Shown here piece after piece: positions 34,599-43,264 of a stretch of 64,000 nucleotides of DNA. The notes below the pieces were generated by a model that saw nothing but the letters and a program-made list of their open reading frames with translations, searched no databases and had not been told where the DNA came from. Position numbers and translations under genes: made by a program. How positions within the stretch are numbered: position 1 is the stretch's first letter; every line of letters begins with the position of its first letter. The stretch is from Archangium gephyra (lineage in GTDB: Bacteria > Myxococcota > Myxococcia > Myxococcales > Myxococcaceae): assembly GCF_001027285.1 (NCBI RefSeq), contig NZ_CP011509.1, positions 4,410,501 through 4,474,500 on the forward strand, given 5' to 3'.

Positions 34599-36602
34599 AT
34601 GAACGGCATCGAGTACCGGGTGAAAACGGGTGACACGCTGTCCGCGATAGCCCGGCGCCACCAGGTGACGGTGGAAGAGCTCTCCCGGCTCAACGGCATC
34701 AGCGATGTCAATCGCCTCTGGGCTGGCCAGGTGCTGCGGATCGCGAGGCAGAACCCGCCCGTCTCGTTCCAGCCACCGCGGCAGCGGACCTACCGTGTGC
34801 GCGCGGGTGACACCCTGCCCGCCATTGCCCAGCGCCACAACGTCACGGTGACAGCACTGCTCCAGGCCAACGGCCTCGGCGCTTCCGAGAGCGCCAGGCT
34901 CGGCATGGTGCTGAAGATTCCCACGGACGCTCCGCCCACACCATCGGCGCCAAACCTGCTTGCGAACGTCAAGACGGCGACCCCCGCCCCTCGCAACCTG
35001 CTGGCGGAGTTGGAACTTCTCTCGGTTGACGATCCGTTCTGGAGGGGACCGAAGCCCCTGGCAATGCCGTATTTGGACCATCCCCACATGTTCAAGGTCG
35101 AGATGAAGTCCTGCTTCGGCGACGACATCCCGGACAAGGCTGTCGAGGCGGTGCTCCGCGACTTGAAATCCGGCAAGTTCCCCGGCCCGGAATATCAATT
35201 CAGCAAGGACCTTTCTGCGGATACAGTCGCCTATTACTCCAAGGGAGTCATGACCCTGTCCGAGCCTCTCGTTCGACAGGCGCAATCAGATCCAGAAAAG
35301 CGATTCACGCTCTTCCTTGGCACGGTCCACGAGTTTGGTCACCATCTGGATTTCATCCTTCGAAACCAGTACTCCACTCTTGGCGGCAGCGCACCGGGTG
35401 AAGAGGGACACCGGTTTCTTTCTGTTTTCGTACGCTTCAATGATTCCCTCACAACCGACTTCGACTTCGCCACTTTTCATTGGGGAAACAAGGCCCGTGG
35501 AGGGATGAAGGCAGTGGTCACGAAGAGCACTGTCTATTCAGTCAAGGCTGGAGAGTTTGATATCGAGGCACGCGCCAAGCACCTCCTTTTCACTGTGGAT
35601 GAATTGGAAGACCGGGGGACGGTCACCATCAACGGTGAGGAGGTCACCGTGGACTTCTTCAAGATCAGGGGCGCGGGTGCCGTTCATGAGGACATCACCA
35701 AAGCCGCCGCCTCCCTTGCCAGGGTTCCCTACGGTACACAGTTGGACGAGGGCTGTGCTTGGCCGGACGTTCCGTGCGCGGGCAACGGCGTTGAGACCTG
35801 CTATTACAAAGCCTGGAACGACATGGATACGCCAGGAACCCTGGCCTATCGATCGCATTTCGGCGATTTTCAGTACTGGCACAGCATGGCCCCCACGGGC
35901 AGCTTGACCAACCAGCAGGTGGTCGAAAAGATCATCGCTCAGGCGAAAGCCTGGTATGAGCAAGGAGTTCGTGAAGGGAAGTTGTTTCACGTTGGAAAGC
36001 TCCTGCACATGGTGCAGGACTCCTTTTCGCGCTCCCATGTCATCCGGGTCGACAAGGATGCACCGCCCACGCGCGCGGACGCACTCCAGTACAAGGTCAA
36101 GACGGGCGATACCCTGGAGTGCATCGCGACGGAACACCAGCTGACCTGGCAGCAGTTGGCGGAATTCAACTGGGGAAGCTCTGCTCCAACTGTCATCAAT
36201 ACCAAGCTCTACAAAGAGGTCGGATGCCGCAAGCCCAAACGGCCCAACGATCCGGTGGATCCCACCACCAACTATCAATTTTCATCCGACGACGTGAAGT
36301 ACGGTACTGGCGTGATCTTGATCCCCAGGCCACGTCTGAAGAATCAGATCATCTCCTTCCAGGGATACACCGCCCAGGATGGCAATAAACACGGCGAAGC
36401 GGACAAGGTCACCGGAGGAAGTTGGCGGAAAATCCCGGGCGCGCTCGATGCGCTGGATGCTTCGGTGGAGGTCCTCAAGCATTACGCGAAACGTAGTGAC
36501 TTTGCTTTGTTGGAAGTGTACTTGAGAAAGGTCGTATATCCCTTGGCCCCTGGTGCGGCGGAGGCAATCGCCGGTGGCTCCGCACCGGCGTATTCAAAGT
36601 AG
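34599..36602 (+). CDS. LysM / zincin / phospholipase-C-like modular protein (possible effector)
   Basis: A 667-residue protein without a signal peptide. Two N-terminal LysM repeats (YRVKTGDTLSAIARRHQVT and YRVRAGDTLPAIAQRHNVT) bind peptidoglycan. A middle region carries a zincin-like motif VHEFGHHLDFI (His244). A later region has FHVGKLLHMVQDSFSRSH, matching the H-x3-D-x5-H zinc-ligand spacing (His470, Asp474, His480) of phospholipase C/S1-P1-nuclease folds. A third LysM (YKVKTGDTLECIATEHQLT) follows. From about 34.9 kb the GC content drops well below the neighbours, which suggests transfer. The gene is followed 53 nt later by a small membrane protein. LysM plus toxin domain, no signal and a membrane neighbour suggest a contact- or T6SS-delivered effector, but no VgrG/PAAR is visible. 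The start is ATG 34599; GTG 34560 is possible. Confidence 0.75.
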   Translation: MNGIEYRVKTGDTLSAIARRHQVTVEELSRLNGISDVNRLWAGQVLRIARQNPPVSFQPPRQRTYRVRAGDTLPAIAQRHNVTVTALLQANGLGASESARLGMVLKIPTDAPPTPSAPNLLANVKTATPAPRNLLAELELLSVDDPFWRGPKPLAMPYLDHPHMFKVEMKSCFGDDIPDKAVEAVLRDLKSGKFPGPEYQFSKDLSADTVAYYSKGVMTLSEPLVRQAQSDPEKRFTLFLGTVHEFGHHLDFILRNQYSTLGGSAPGEEGHRFLSVFVRFNDSLTTDFDFATFHWGNKARGGMKAVVTKSTVYSVKAGEFDIEARAKHLLFTVDELEDRGTVTINGEEVTVDFFKIRGAGAVHEDITKAAASLARVPYGTQLDEGCAWPDVPCAGNGVETCYYKAWNDMDTPGTLAYRSHFGDFQYWHSMAPTGSLTNQQVVEKIIAQAKAWYEQGVREGKLFHVGKLLHMVQDSFSRSHVIRVDKDAPPTRADALQYKVKTGDTLECIATEHQLTWQQLAEFNWGSSAPTVINTKLYKEVGCRKPKRPNDPVDPTTNYQFSSDDVKYGTGVILIPRPRLKNQIISFQGYTAQDGNKHGEADKVTGGSWRKIPGALDALDASVEVLKHYAKRSDFALLEVYLRKVVYPLAPGAAEAIAGGSAPAYSK

Positions 36603-36654
36603 ATACCTGCTTGGGCTCTCCAGGCATGCAAAGACGGTACTGGCTGGAAGACAA

Positions 36655-36941
36655 TGGTAATCAAGTGGACCTTCCATGGCGTCCTGGTGCTTCAAGCCGC
36701 CTTGTATGGCTGGGCTTTGTGGGCATATCTGTTCTCGAAAGATAGCCATGTCCCCGTCGCCTATATCGTCATTCACATCGTCGCGGCCGCCAACGGGATC
36801 CTGGCCGTGCTGGGGTGCATGACGTACTTCCTCGCCAGACCCCACCCACCGCAGGCCCTCTGGCCGATACTCGCCGCACTTCCTTCCATCGGTGTGGTTG
36901 CTTGTTTGTTCCTATTGAAAATCATTCACATCCATCGCTAG
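36655..36941 (+). CDS. Small three-helix membrane protein (possible immunity protein)
   Basis: A 95-residue hydrophobic protein with three or four membrane segments (VLVLQAALYGWALWAYLF, VAYIVIHIVAAANGILAVLG, LPSIGVVACLFLLKIIHI). I do not recognise a family. It begins 53 nt after the LysM/PLC-like gene on the same strand and shares its lower GC content. Its size and position fit an immunity protein against a membrane- or envelope-acting toxin. The start ATG 36654-36656 region (MVIKWTFHG) lacks a strong ribosome binding site. Confidence 0.6.
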
Positions 36942-37002
36942 CCCGCTGCGCTGTGCAGCGACGGATGGCGGTTCTGCATTGCGGTGCAGGCATGAAGGAA
37001 GC

Positions 37003-37195
37003 GTGAGGCCGCAAGCGTTTCCCACGTGTCTTTGGAAGGGGTTTCCCTGGAGGTGACTCCAGGCGTCAACTCCCGGCCGCGGACCTGGAGCGCAAGGGGC
37101 GCGACCTGGAGCGCGTGGTCCTCGCGGAGGCGGTGCGCTGCCACCTCGAGGACCGGATCATCGCCTACGGTCACAAGACCGTGTTCTTCGAATAG
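37003..37195 (+). pseudogene. C-terminal gene remnant
   Basis: From just after a TGA near 37002 to TAG 37193-37195 one frame reads like genuine protein at its end ([20 protein letters not shown], then [10 protein letters not shown]) but has no start codon or upstream partner. The segment has the amphipathic pattern of real coding sequence with GC3 bias. It is probably the decayed tail of a gene lost when the neighbouring low-GC segment arrived. Family not recognised. Confidence 0.35.
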
Positions 37196-37211
37196 CCCCA
37201 GCGGAGCCGCC

Positions 37212-39821
37212 TCAGGGCAGGGAGACCGCCTGCTCCAGCGCCGCCTGGATCTGCGGCAGCGAGTAGGGCTTGGGCAGCACCACCACGCCCTCCAGCGGCG
37301 CGTCTCCCTTTGGGAGCGCCACGTTCCCGTGGCCCGAGGCGAGGATGACCTTCATCCCCGTCTTGCGCTCCGTCACCTCGCGCGCCAGGTCCACTCCCGA
37401 CGCACCCGGCAGCGTCACGTCGGTGAACAGCACGTCGAAGCCACTGGCGGCCATCGCCCCCCGGGCCTCCTCGGCGCTGGTGACGGACAGCACCTCGTGC
37501 CCCAGCAGATCCATCAGCTCGCAGGCCGACGAGCGCACGTCCTCGTCATCCTCCACCAGGAGCACGCGCAACCGGCGGGAGGCGGCGGCGGGCGCGGGCG
37601 TGCGCACGGACACCGGGGGAGGAGTGGGCGCCGGCGCCGCACGGGTGGGCCCGCGGACCGCCAGCTTCTGCTGCCGGCCGTCGAGCAACTGCCGCAGCTT
37701 GCGGGCCAGCTCTTCCCGGCTGTAGGGCTTGCTCAGCAGCTGCACCCCCGCGTCCAGCCGTCCACCATGGACGATGGCGTTCTCCGTGTAGCCCGAGGTG
37801 AAGAGCACCTCGATGTCCGGGTGCAGCTCCCGGGCCTGCCTGGCCAGCTCGGGGCTGCGCACCGGACCGGGCATCACCACGTCCGTGAACACCATCTCGA
37901 TGGGGACGCCGCTCTGGAGGATGACCAACGCGCTCGCCGCGTCCACGGCCTTGAGCACGCGGTAGCCCAGCTCGCTCACCATCTCCACCACCGTGGCGCG
38001 CACCTCGGCGTCGTCCTCCACCACCAGGATGGTCTCCGTGCCCCCCTGGATGGGGCCGGTGACGACCTGGGCGTCCTGCGACTCGGCCTCCACCGCCCGG
38101 GGCATGTAGAGCTTGATCGTCGTTCCATGGCCCAGCTCGCTGTAGAGCTTGATGTGGCCGCCGCTCTGCTTGACGAAGCCGTACACCATGCTCAGGCCCA
38201 GGCCGGTGCCACGGCCCTCGGGCTTGGTGGTGAAGAACGGCTCGAAGGCCCGCTCCATCACCTCCGGCGTCATGCCTCCACCCGTGTCCGACACGGCCAG
38301 CAGCACGTACTGGCCGGGGAGGACCTCGGGGTGCAACCGGCAGTAGTGCTCGTCGAGCACCGCATTGCCGACCTCGATCGTCAGCTTGCCGCTGCCATTC
38401 ATGGCATCGCGGGCGTTGACGGCCAGGTTGATGATGACGTTCTCGAACTGGTTGGGATCCAGGGCCGTGTTCCACAGCTCCTTGTGGGTGGACGTCTCCA
38501 GCTCCACCTCCTCGCCCAGCGTGCGGCGCAGCAGGTCATCCATGCCGCGTACCAGCTTGCTCACGTTGACGACGAGCGGCTGGAGCGGCTGGCGGCGCGC
38601 GAAGGAGAGCAGCTGGGAGGCGAGCTTGGCGCCGCGGTCCACGGCACGGGTGGCCGTCTGCACGCGGCTCAGGGCGCGCTCATTGCCCACCAGGTCGCGC
38701 TGCAGCAGCTGGAGGTTGCCGGCGATGACCTGGAGCAGGTTGTTGAAGTCATGCGCCACGCCGCCGGTGAGCTTGCCCACGGCCTCCATCTTCTGCGACT
38801 GGCGCAGCTGCGCCTCGGTCTTGCGCCGCTCGGCCTCGCTCTCCTCGAGCGCGCGGGTGCGCTCGCGCACCAGCTCCTCCAGGTGCTCCTGGTAGTGGCG
38901 CACCTGTGCCTCGGCGAGCACCCGCGACGTGACGTCCTGGCCATAGACGAGCACGGCCAGCACGGGCCCTCCCGGCAGGCGGATGGGCCGGTAGTCGAAA
39001 TCGAGGAACAGCTCCTGCAGCGGATCACTCTCCTTCTTGCGGAGGTTGATCTTGAAGGCGCGCATGCTGATCGACTCGCCCTGGTGGAACACCCGCTCGA
39101 ACAGGTTGTAGACGCCTTTGTTCTTGGGGTCCTTGAGCTCCGGACGCACCTGGAGCAGTGGCAGGCCGACGATGTTGCGGAAGCCAACGAACGGCAGGTA
39201 GTTCTCGTTGACCATCTCGAAGACGAAGTCAGGCCCCCGGAGGACCGCCACCACCCCGGGCAACGTCTCCAGCAGCTGGCGGAGGTAACGGCGCTCGTGC
39301 TCGAGCTTCTCGTTGTTCTCCTGCACCGTCGACATCCGGGCCATCAGGGGCGCGAGCTGGTCCAGGGAGAAGCCCTCCCGCCCATCCTCCCGCGCCCACT
39401 TCGCGAGGTCCGTGGAACGCAGGTCCGTCACGTCCACGGCCTGCTGGAGGATGAAGGCCACGTTGCCCGAGGCGTCCAGGAGGGGCTCGTGGGAGTAGGT
39501 CCAGAAACGCTCCTCGAGCACCGGCCCCGACTGGGTGGCGCGAGAGATCGGCTGGGCCACCATCGGGACCACGTCCGTCATGCGCCGGGTGAGCACCCTC
39601 TCGAGGGACTCCCGGAGGATTCGCGTGCCGTCCGGGTCCGAGGGGCGCGTGTCCTGGGGGAGCACCTCGAAGACGTTGCGTCCGATGATGTCCTCACGGC
39701 GCAGCGACGTGGCATTCAGATAGGCCTGGTTGGCCGCGACGTACTTCAACTCCCGGTCCAGCGCCATGAGGGGAGCGGGAGCGGAGTCGAACAGCTTCTG
39801 GGAATCGATCATGTGAGACAT
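37212..39821 (-). CDS. Hybrid sensor histidine kinase (PAS-PAS-HK-REC-REC)
   Basis: An 869-residue soluble hybrid kinase with no membrane helices. PAS1 (about 5-150) is of the type found in many myxobacterial kinases (ELKYVAANQAYLNATSLRRE). PAS2 (about 180-310) ends YGQDVTS. A coiled coil leads to HisKA with His357 (GGVAHDFNNLLQVIAGN). HATPase_c has NLAVNARDAM, SDTGGGM and GRGTGLGLSMVYGFVKQ. Two receivers follow: ILVVEDDAEVRATV with FTDVVMPG, and VLLVEDDEDVRSS with FTDVTLPG. An Ala/Pro linker joins the receivers. The start is ATG 39821 (MSHMIDS); an ATG at 39896 is in frame but its extension looks non-coding. No partner regulator is adjacent. Confidence 0.9.
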   Translation of the reverse strand: MSHMIDSQKLFDSAPAPLMALDRELKYVAANQAYLNATSLRREDIIGRNVFEVLPQDTRPSDPDGTRILRESLERVLTRRMTDVVPMVAQPISRATQSGPVLEERFWTYSHEPLLDASGNVAFILQQAVDVTDLRSTDLAKWAREDGREGFSLDQLAPLMARMSTVQENNEKLEHERRYLRQLLETLPGVVAVLRGPDFVFEMVNENYLPFVGFRNIVGLPLLQVRPELKDPKNKGVYNLFERVFHQGESISMRAFKINLRKKESDPLQELFLDFDYRPIRLPGGPVLAVLVYGQDVTSRVLAEAQVRHYQEHLEELVRERTRALEESEAERRKTEAQLRQSQKMEAVGKLTGGVAHDFNNLLQVIAGNLQLLQRDLVGNERALSRVQTATRAVDRGAKLASQLLSFARRQPLQPLVVNVSKLVRGMDDLLRRTLGEEVELETSTHKELWNTALDPNQFENVIINLAVNARDAMNGSGKLTIEVGNAVLDEHYCRLHPEVLPGQYVLLAVSDTGGGMTPEVMERAFEPFFTTKPEGRGTGLGLSMVYGFVKQSGGHIKLYSELGHGTTIKLYMPRAVEAESQDAQVVTGPIQGGTETILVVEDDAEVRATVVEMVSELGYRVLKAVDAASALVILQSGVPIEMVFTDVVMPGPVRSPELARQARELHPDIEVLFTSGYTENAIVHGGRLDAGVQLLSKPYSREELARKLRQLLDGRQQKLAVRGPTRAAPAPTPPPVSVRTPAPAAASRRLRVLLVEDDEDVRSSACELMDLLGHEVLSVTSAEEARGAMAASGFDVLFTDVTLPGASGVDLAREVTERKTGMKVILASGHGNVALPKGDAPLEGVVVLPKPYSLPQIQAALEQAVSLP

Positions 39822-39935
39822 ACGGAGCCCAGGATAAGAGGACGAAGCCGGACCTGGAGACAGGTATCCCACAGCGGGATCGCGGACAACGCCCATTATT
39901 TCAGGGAGGCCTTGGCCGGGGAGCCACGCCGTCCC

Positions 39936-41234
39936 TTAGTTGTCACCCCAGGTGAAGCCGGTACCGAGCGTGAACGTGACGCCCTGCGCCCAAGGGGAGG
40001 TGTGGGGAGCGAACGCGCGGTATTGCGCCTCGGCGCTGAGGGAGACCCTCCGGCTGAGCATCGTCTGGAGGCGCAGGCCCAGCGGCAGCTCCGGGGCGAG
40101 CTGGCCTGCCTGGGAGCACATCCCCGCACCCACCGAGGCGCGCAGCTCCAGCCCCCGCGAGTAGCCGAGCCGCCCCGTCAGCAGCGGGGGAGAGAGCACC
40201 GAGAGGGACCAGGCATTCGCCCGGCTTCCGCCCACGAGCGGATGGGCCAGGGCGCGCGCGAAGCTGGCCGAGAGCCCGAAGGCCCAGGGGAGGGGAAACA
40301 GGGCGCGCAGGCCCGCCACCGGCACGGCGCCGCGCAGCGTGGTGACGGCACCTCCCAGCACCTCCAGGCCGAGCACGGGAGAGGGCTGCCACTGGGGCTT
40401 CGCGGCCTGCTCGCGCGCCTCCGCCAGGGTGGTGAGCCGCTGGGCCGCGTAGCGCAGGAAGGCGCGGGAGTAGGCCACGGCCGACTCCACCCGCGCGTCC
40501 ACGAAGTCGTCGTACGCCGAGGGCTCCACCTTCCACGTGCGCCCCTGCCAGCGCACCTCCTTCGAATCGAAGGCATTGCCCACCGCACCGTAGACGCCGA
40601 AGGCCCCCGGCGCATGGGTGCCGGGCTCGGACCAGAACGCGCTCCAGGGGATGGCGCCTCCCTCCACGGGCAGCGAGCCCGTGCGCACTACCTTCAGCGT
40701 CTCCTGGGCCAGCGCCAGCTGCGCCTCCTCCCCGGTGAGCGGCGCGAGCTCCCGCCCCTCCTGGAGGACGGCCTGTCTGGCCGCGTGCTGCTCGAAGCGA
40801 TCCGACAGCCCGTGCATCACCGGCACCACGTGCAGCGGGACGGCCATGTCCTGGATGTGGTGCACCAGGTGGCCGACGCGATCGAAGGCCCGGGCCAGGT
40901 CCCCGTGGCTCGCGGCCTCCTCGGCCTCGGCCCACAGCACGCGCACGCGGGTCCCCGAGTCCTTGCGGAAGCCGGAGTCCAGCGACGTGCCCGGGTGGAA
41001 GAAGTGGTGGTAGCCCGTCCACTTGACGTGGAGGTTCAAGTCCTCGGCCCGGCTGCCCTCCACGATGGCGGCCCGGTGCGCCGCGAGCCCGGGGTACGCG
41101 CCCCCCGCGAGCACCGCGTCGACGGAGGCCCGGGTCATCGCCTCATGGTCCGGCACCGAGAAGGCACGGGCTCCCAGGGGCAGGAGGAGGGCGAGCAGCG
41201 ACAGGAGCGGCAGGCGGGCAGGAGTCATGGGCAT
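39936..41234 (-). CDS. Secreted zinc-dependent phospholipase C/S1-P1-like protein with beta-rich C-terminus
   Basis: A 432-residue exported protein: the signal ends GARA-FSVPDH. The ~260-residue N-terminal domain has the PLC/S1-P1 nuclease zinc pattern: His30 region (VPDHEAMTRASVD), GSRAEDLN, KWTGYHHFFHP, and RVGHLVHHIQDMAVPLH with His125, Asp129 and His135 in H-x3-D-x5-H spacing. The C-terminal ~150 residues are beta-rich with a regular polar/hydrophobic alternation ending GVTFTLGTGFTW, like an outer-membrane barrel or surface beta domain. Likely activity is phospholipid or nucleic-acid hydrolysis at or outside the outer membrane. It is the second protein with this zinc signature within 6 kb. 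Confidence 0.75.
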   Translation of the reverse strand: MPMTPARLPLLSLLALLLPLGARAFSVPDHEAMTRASVDAVLAGGAYPGLAAHRAAIVEGSRAEDLNLHVKWTGYHHFFHPGTSLDSGFRKDSGTRVRVLWAEAEEAASHGDLARAFDRVGHLVHHIQDMAVPLHVVPVMHGLSDRFEQHAARQAVLQEGRELAPLTGEEAQLALAQETLKVVRTGSLPVEGGAIPWSAFWSEPGTHAPGAFGVYGAVGNAFDSKEVRWQGRTWKVEPSAYDDFVDARVESAVAYSRAFLRYAAQRLTTLAEAREQAAKPQWQPSPVLGLEVLGGAVTTLRGAVPVAGLRALFPLPWAFGLSASFARALAHPLVGGSRANAWSLSVLSPPLLTGRLGYSRGLELRASVGAGMCSQAGQLAPELPLGLRLQTMLSRRVSLSAEAQYRAFAPHTSPWAQGVTFTLGTGFTWGDN

Positions 41235-41418
41235 GGCGCGGAGCCATCGTAACCGTTGCCACTCCGAACGCTTCCCGCGCTCACCGGGGGGAGGGAAGCG
41301 CCTGCCTGGATGCTCCCCTGCTATTGAGAGCCGAAAGTTCCACCCAGGATGGCGGCGAGCTTCTCCTGGGGGCCCCGGGGCTGTTCACTGTCTGTACGGA
41401 GCCTCGTATGCTGGGCCC

Positions 41419-43245
41419 GTGCAAGCCAGCGCCTCCAGCAGCTCTCTGTCGTACGACACCGGTCCGATCGTCCGCCGGATGGTCATCACGCAGCAGATCT
41501 ACACCATGTTCGGGACACCGCCCCTGGTGTACCTGATGATCCTCATCTCCGGGCTCGACAAGGCGCAGGCGATCGACGTCTCGAAGGTGTTCCTCCCCTT
41601 CATGGTCCCGGTGATGGGGGTGGCCGTTCCGTACCTCGTCATCTATCTGTCCGTGCGCAACGCCCTGAAGGAGGTGCCGGGCGAGCCCGCTGGAGCGCGG
41701 CTGGCGCGCATCCTCAAGGTCCCGGGGGTGATCGACGCCACCACGCTCGTCACCACGATGATCTCCTCGGGCCTCTTCGTGGGCCTCTCCGTGCTGCGGC
41801 ACGGCAAGAGCCTGTGGACCATTCCGTGGGCCATCGCGACCATCTGGCTGCTGGTGGCGCTGCTGACGCTGCAGGAGCGGGTCTGGTTCGAGAAGATCCT
41901 CCAGCCCTACGCGCTCGCGGAGTTCTACAAGAACCCCGGGCAGATGCCGCGGTCGTATGGCTTCCTCTGGCCCCGCCAGGCCTGGTTCCTTCCGTACGCC
42001 TTCGCCATCTTCGTGGCCTGCACCCTGGCGTCCATCGGCACCATCATCGGCCGGCAGGCGTACGACGCGCATGAGCTGCTGATGAGCCGGCTGGACACGG
42101 TGAGCCCGGCCGAAGTGGCTCCCCTGGTGCGTCAGGTCATCCAGATGCTCCTGGAGAGCTCGGTGCTGCCGATGGCCCTGGTGGGGGCCTACCTGCTGAT
42201 CAGCTCCGCGCTGGCGGCCTGGTTCCTGGCCAAACGGCAGGCGGAGGGCACACGCAGCGTTCAGCTCACCCTGGAGGGACTGGTGCAGGGCAGGCCCCGG
42301 CTGCCGGAGTGGGTGTCCACCGACGAGGTGGGAGATCTCTCCGCCACCACCGCGCGCGTCTTCGCGCAGCTCAAGGCGTTCGCCCAGTCGCTGCAGTCCT
42401 CCGCCCAGGCCCTCCGGGACTCGGCGGAGCAGCTCGGGCAGTCCACGGGCCGGCAGACGGAGGTGCTCACGCAGCAGGCCTCCGCCCTCCAGGAGACCCA
42501 GGTCACGGCGCAGGAGATCAAACACACCTCCGTGCTCGCCTCGCAGAAGGCGGATGCCATCCTCAAGCAGACGGAGCGGGCGGATCAGATCAGCGCCGTG
42601 GGCGACACCGCCCTCAAGGAGGGCTTGTCGGGCATGCAGGAGATCGGCTCCCAGGTGCGCGAGATGGCCACGAGCATCCGCGCCCTGGACGAGCGGGCCC
42701 GGCAGATCGCCCACATCACCACGCTGGTGAAGGGGCTGGCGGACCGCTCCAACATGCTCGCGCTCAACGCGGCCATCGAGGCGGTGCGCTCCGGTGAGGC
42801 CGGCAAGGGCTTTGGCGTGGTGGCGCGGGAAATCCGCACGCTGGCCGATCAGTCCATCAAGGCCACCCGCGACATCACCGACATCCTCCAGGACATCGGC
42901 AACGCCATCGTCTCCGCCATGAACCTCATGGATCAGGGCTCGGATCGCGTCGAGGTGAGCTTGCGGCAGATCCGCGACTTCAGCACCCAGGTGCAGCAGC
43001 TCTCCGGCATCGTCCGGGAGAATGCCTCCTCGGTGCGGCAGATCACCGTCGCCGTGAGCCAGCAGGACGTGGGCATCGCGCAGATCTTCGAGGCCGTGAA
43101 CGATCTGTCCAAGGGCATGGATCAGACGATGAGCCAGCTGCGCGCCTCGGACGACGTGCTCGCCCGGGTGCGGAGCGTGGCGGAGGAGGTCTCCAGCATC
43201 GTCGTGGGCTACGGCTGGCAGCAGCAGCAGGGCCCGCGCTCGTAG
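41419..43245 (+). CDS. Methyl-accepting chemotaxis protein (lone, 6-TM)
   Basis: A 608-residue receptor. Six hydrophobic helices (for example YTMFGTPPLVYLMILISG, AWFLPYAFAIFVACTLASIG, PMALVGAYLLISSALAAWFL) precede a HAMP-like linker and a signalling domain with a near-canonical tip (MLALNAAIEAVRSGEAGKGF). That tip differs from the pair at 17392-21035, so it probably signals to another CheA. The start is most likely GTG 41419; ATG 41479 is the next option. Its stop lies inside a strong terminator hairpin. Confidence 0.88.
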   Translation: MQASASSSSLSYDTGPIVRRMVITQQIYTMFGTPPLVYLMILISGLDKAQAIDVSKVFLPFMVPVMGVAVPYLVIYLSVRNALKEVPGEPAGARLARILKVPGVIDATTLVTTMISSGLFVGLSVLRHGKSLWTIPWAIATIWLLVALLTLQERVWFEKILQPYALAEFYKNPGQMPRSYGFLWPRQAWFLPYAFAIFVACTLASIGTIIGRQAYDAHELLMSRLDTVSPAEVAPLVRQVIQMLLESSVLPMALVGAYLLISSALAAWFLAKRQAEGTRSVQLTLEGLVQGRPRLPEWVSTDEVGDLSATTARVFAQLKAFAQSLQSSAQALRDSAEQLGQSTGRQTEVLTQQASALQETQVTAQEIKHTSVLASQKADAILKQTERADQISAVGDTALKEGLSGMQEIGSQVREMATSIRALDERARQIAHITTLVKGLADRSNMLALNAAIEAVRSGEAGKGFGVVAREIRTLADQSIKATRDITDILQDIGNAIVSAMNLMDQGSDRVEVSLRQIRDFSTQVQQLSGIVRENASSVRQITVAVSQQDVGIAQIFEAVNDLSKGMDQTMSQLRASDDVLARVRSVAEEVSSIVVGYGWQQQQGPRS

Positions 43246-43254
43246 CGCGGGCCC
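43230..43254. terminator. Terminator overlapping the MCP stop codon
   Basis: GGGCCCGCGCT (43230-43240), loop CGT, AGCGCGGGCCC (43244-43254): a perfect 11-bp stem whose 3' arm starts within the TAG stop (43243-43245). It serves the convergent MCP and terpene-cyclase-like genes. Confidence 0.65.
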
Positions 43255-43264
43255 CGCGGCCGCT

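Noticed and set aside
37026-41252. A 1408-codon rightward open frame across the hybrid kinase and the PLC-like gene
   Set aside because: It crosses two well-supported leftward genes, is His/Leu/Arg/Gln-rich shadow sequence and shows no family motif.
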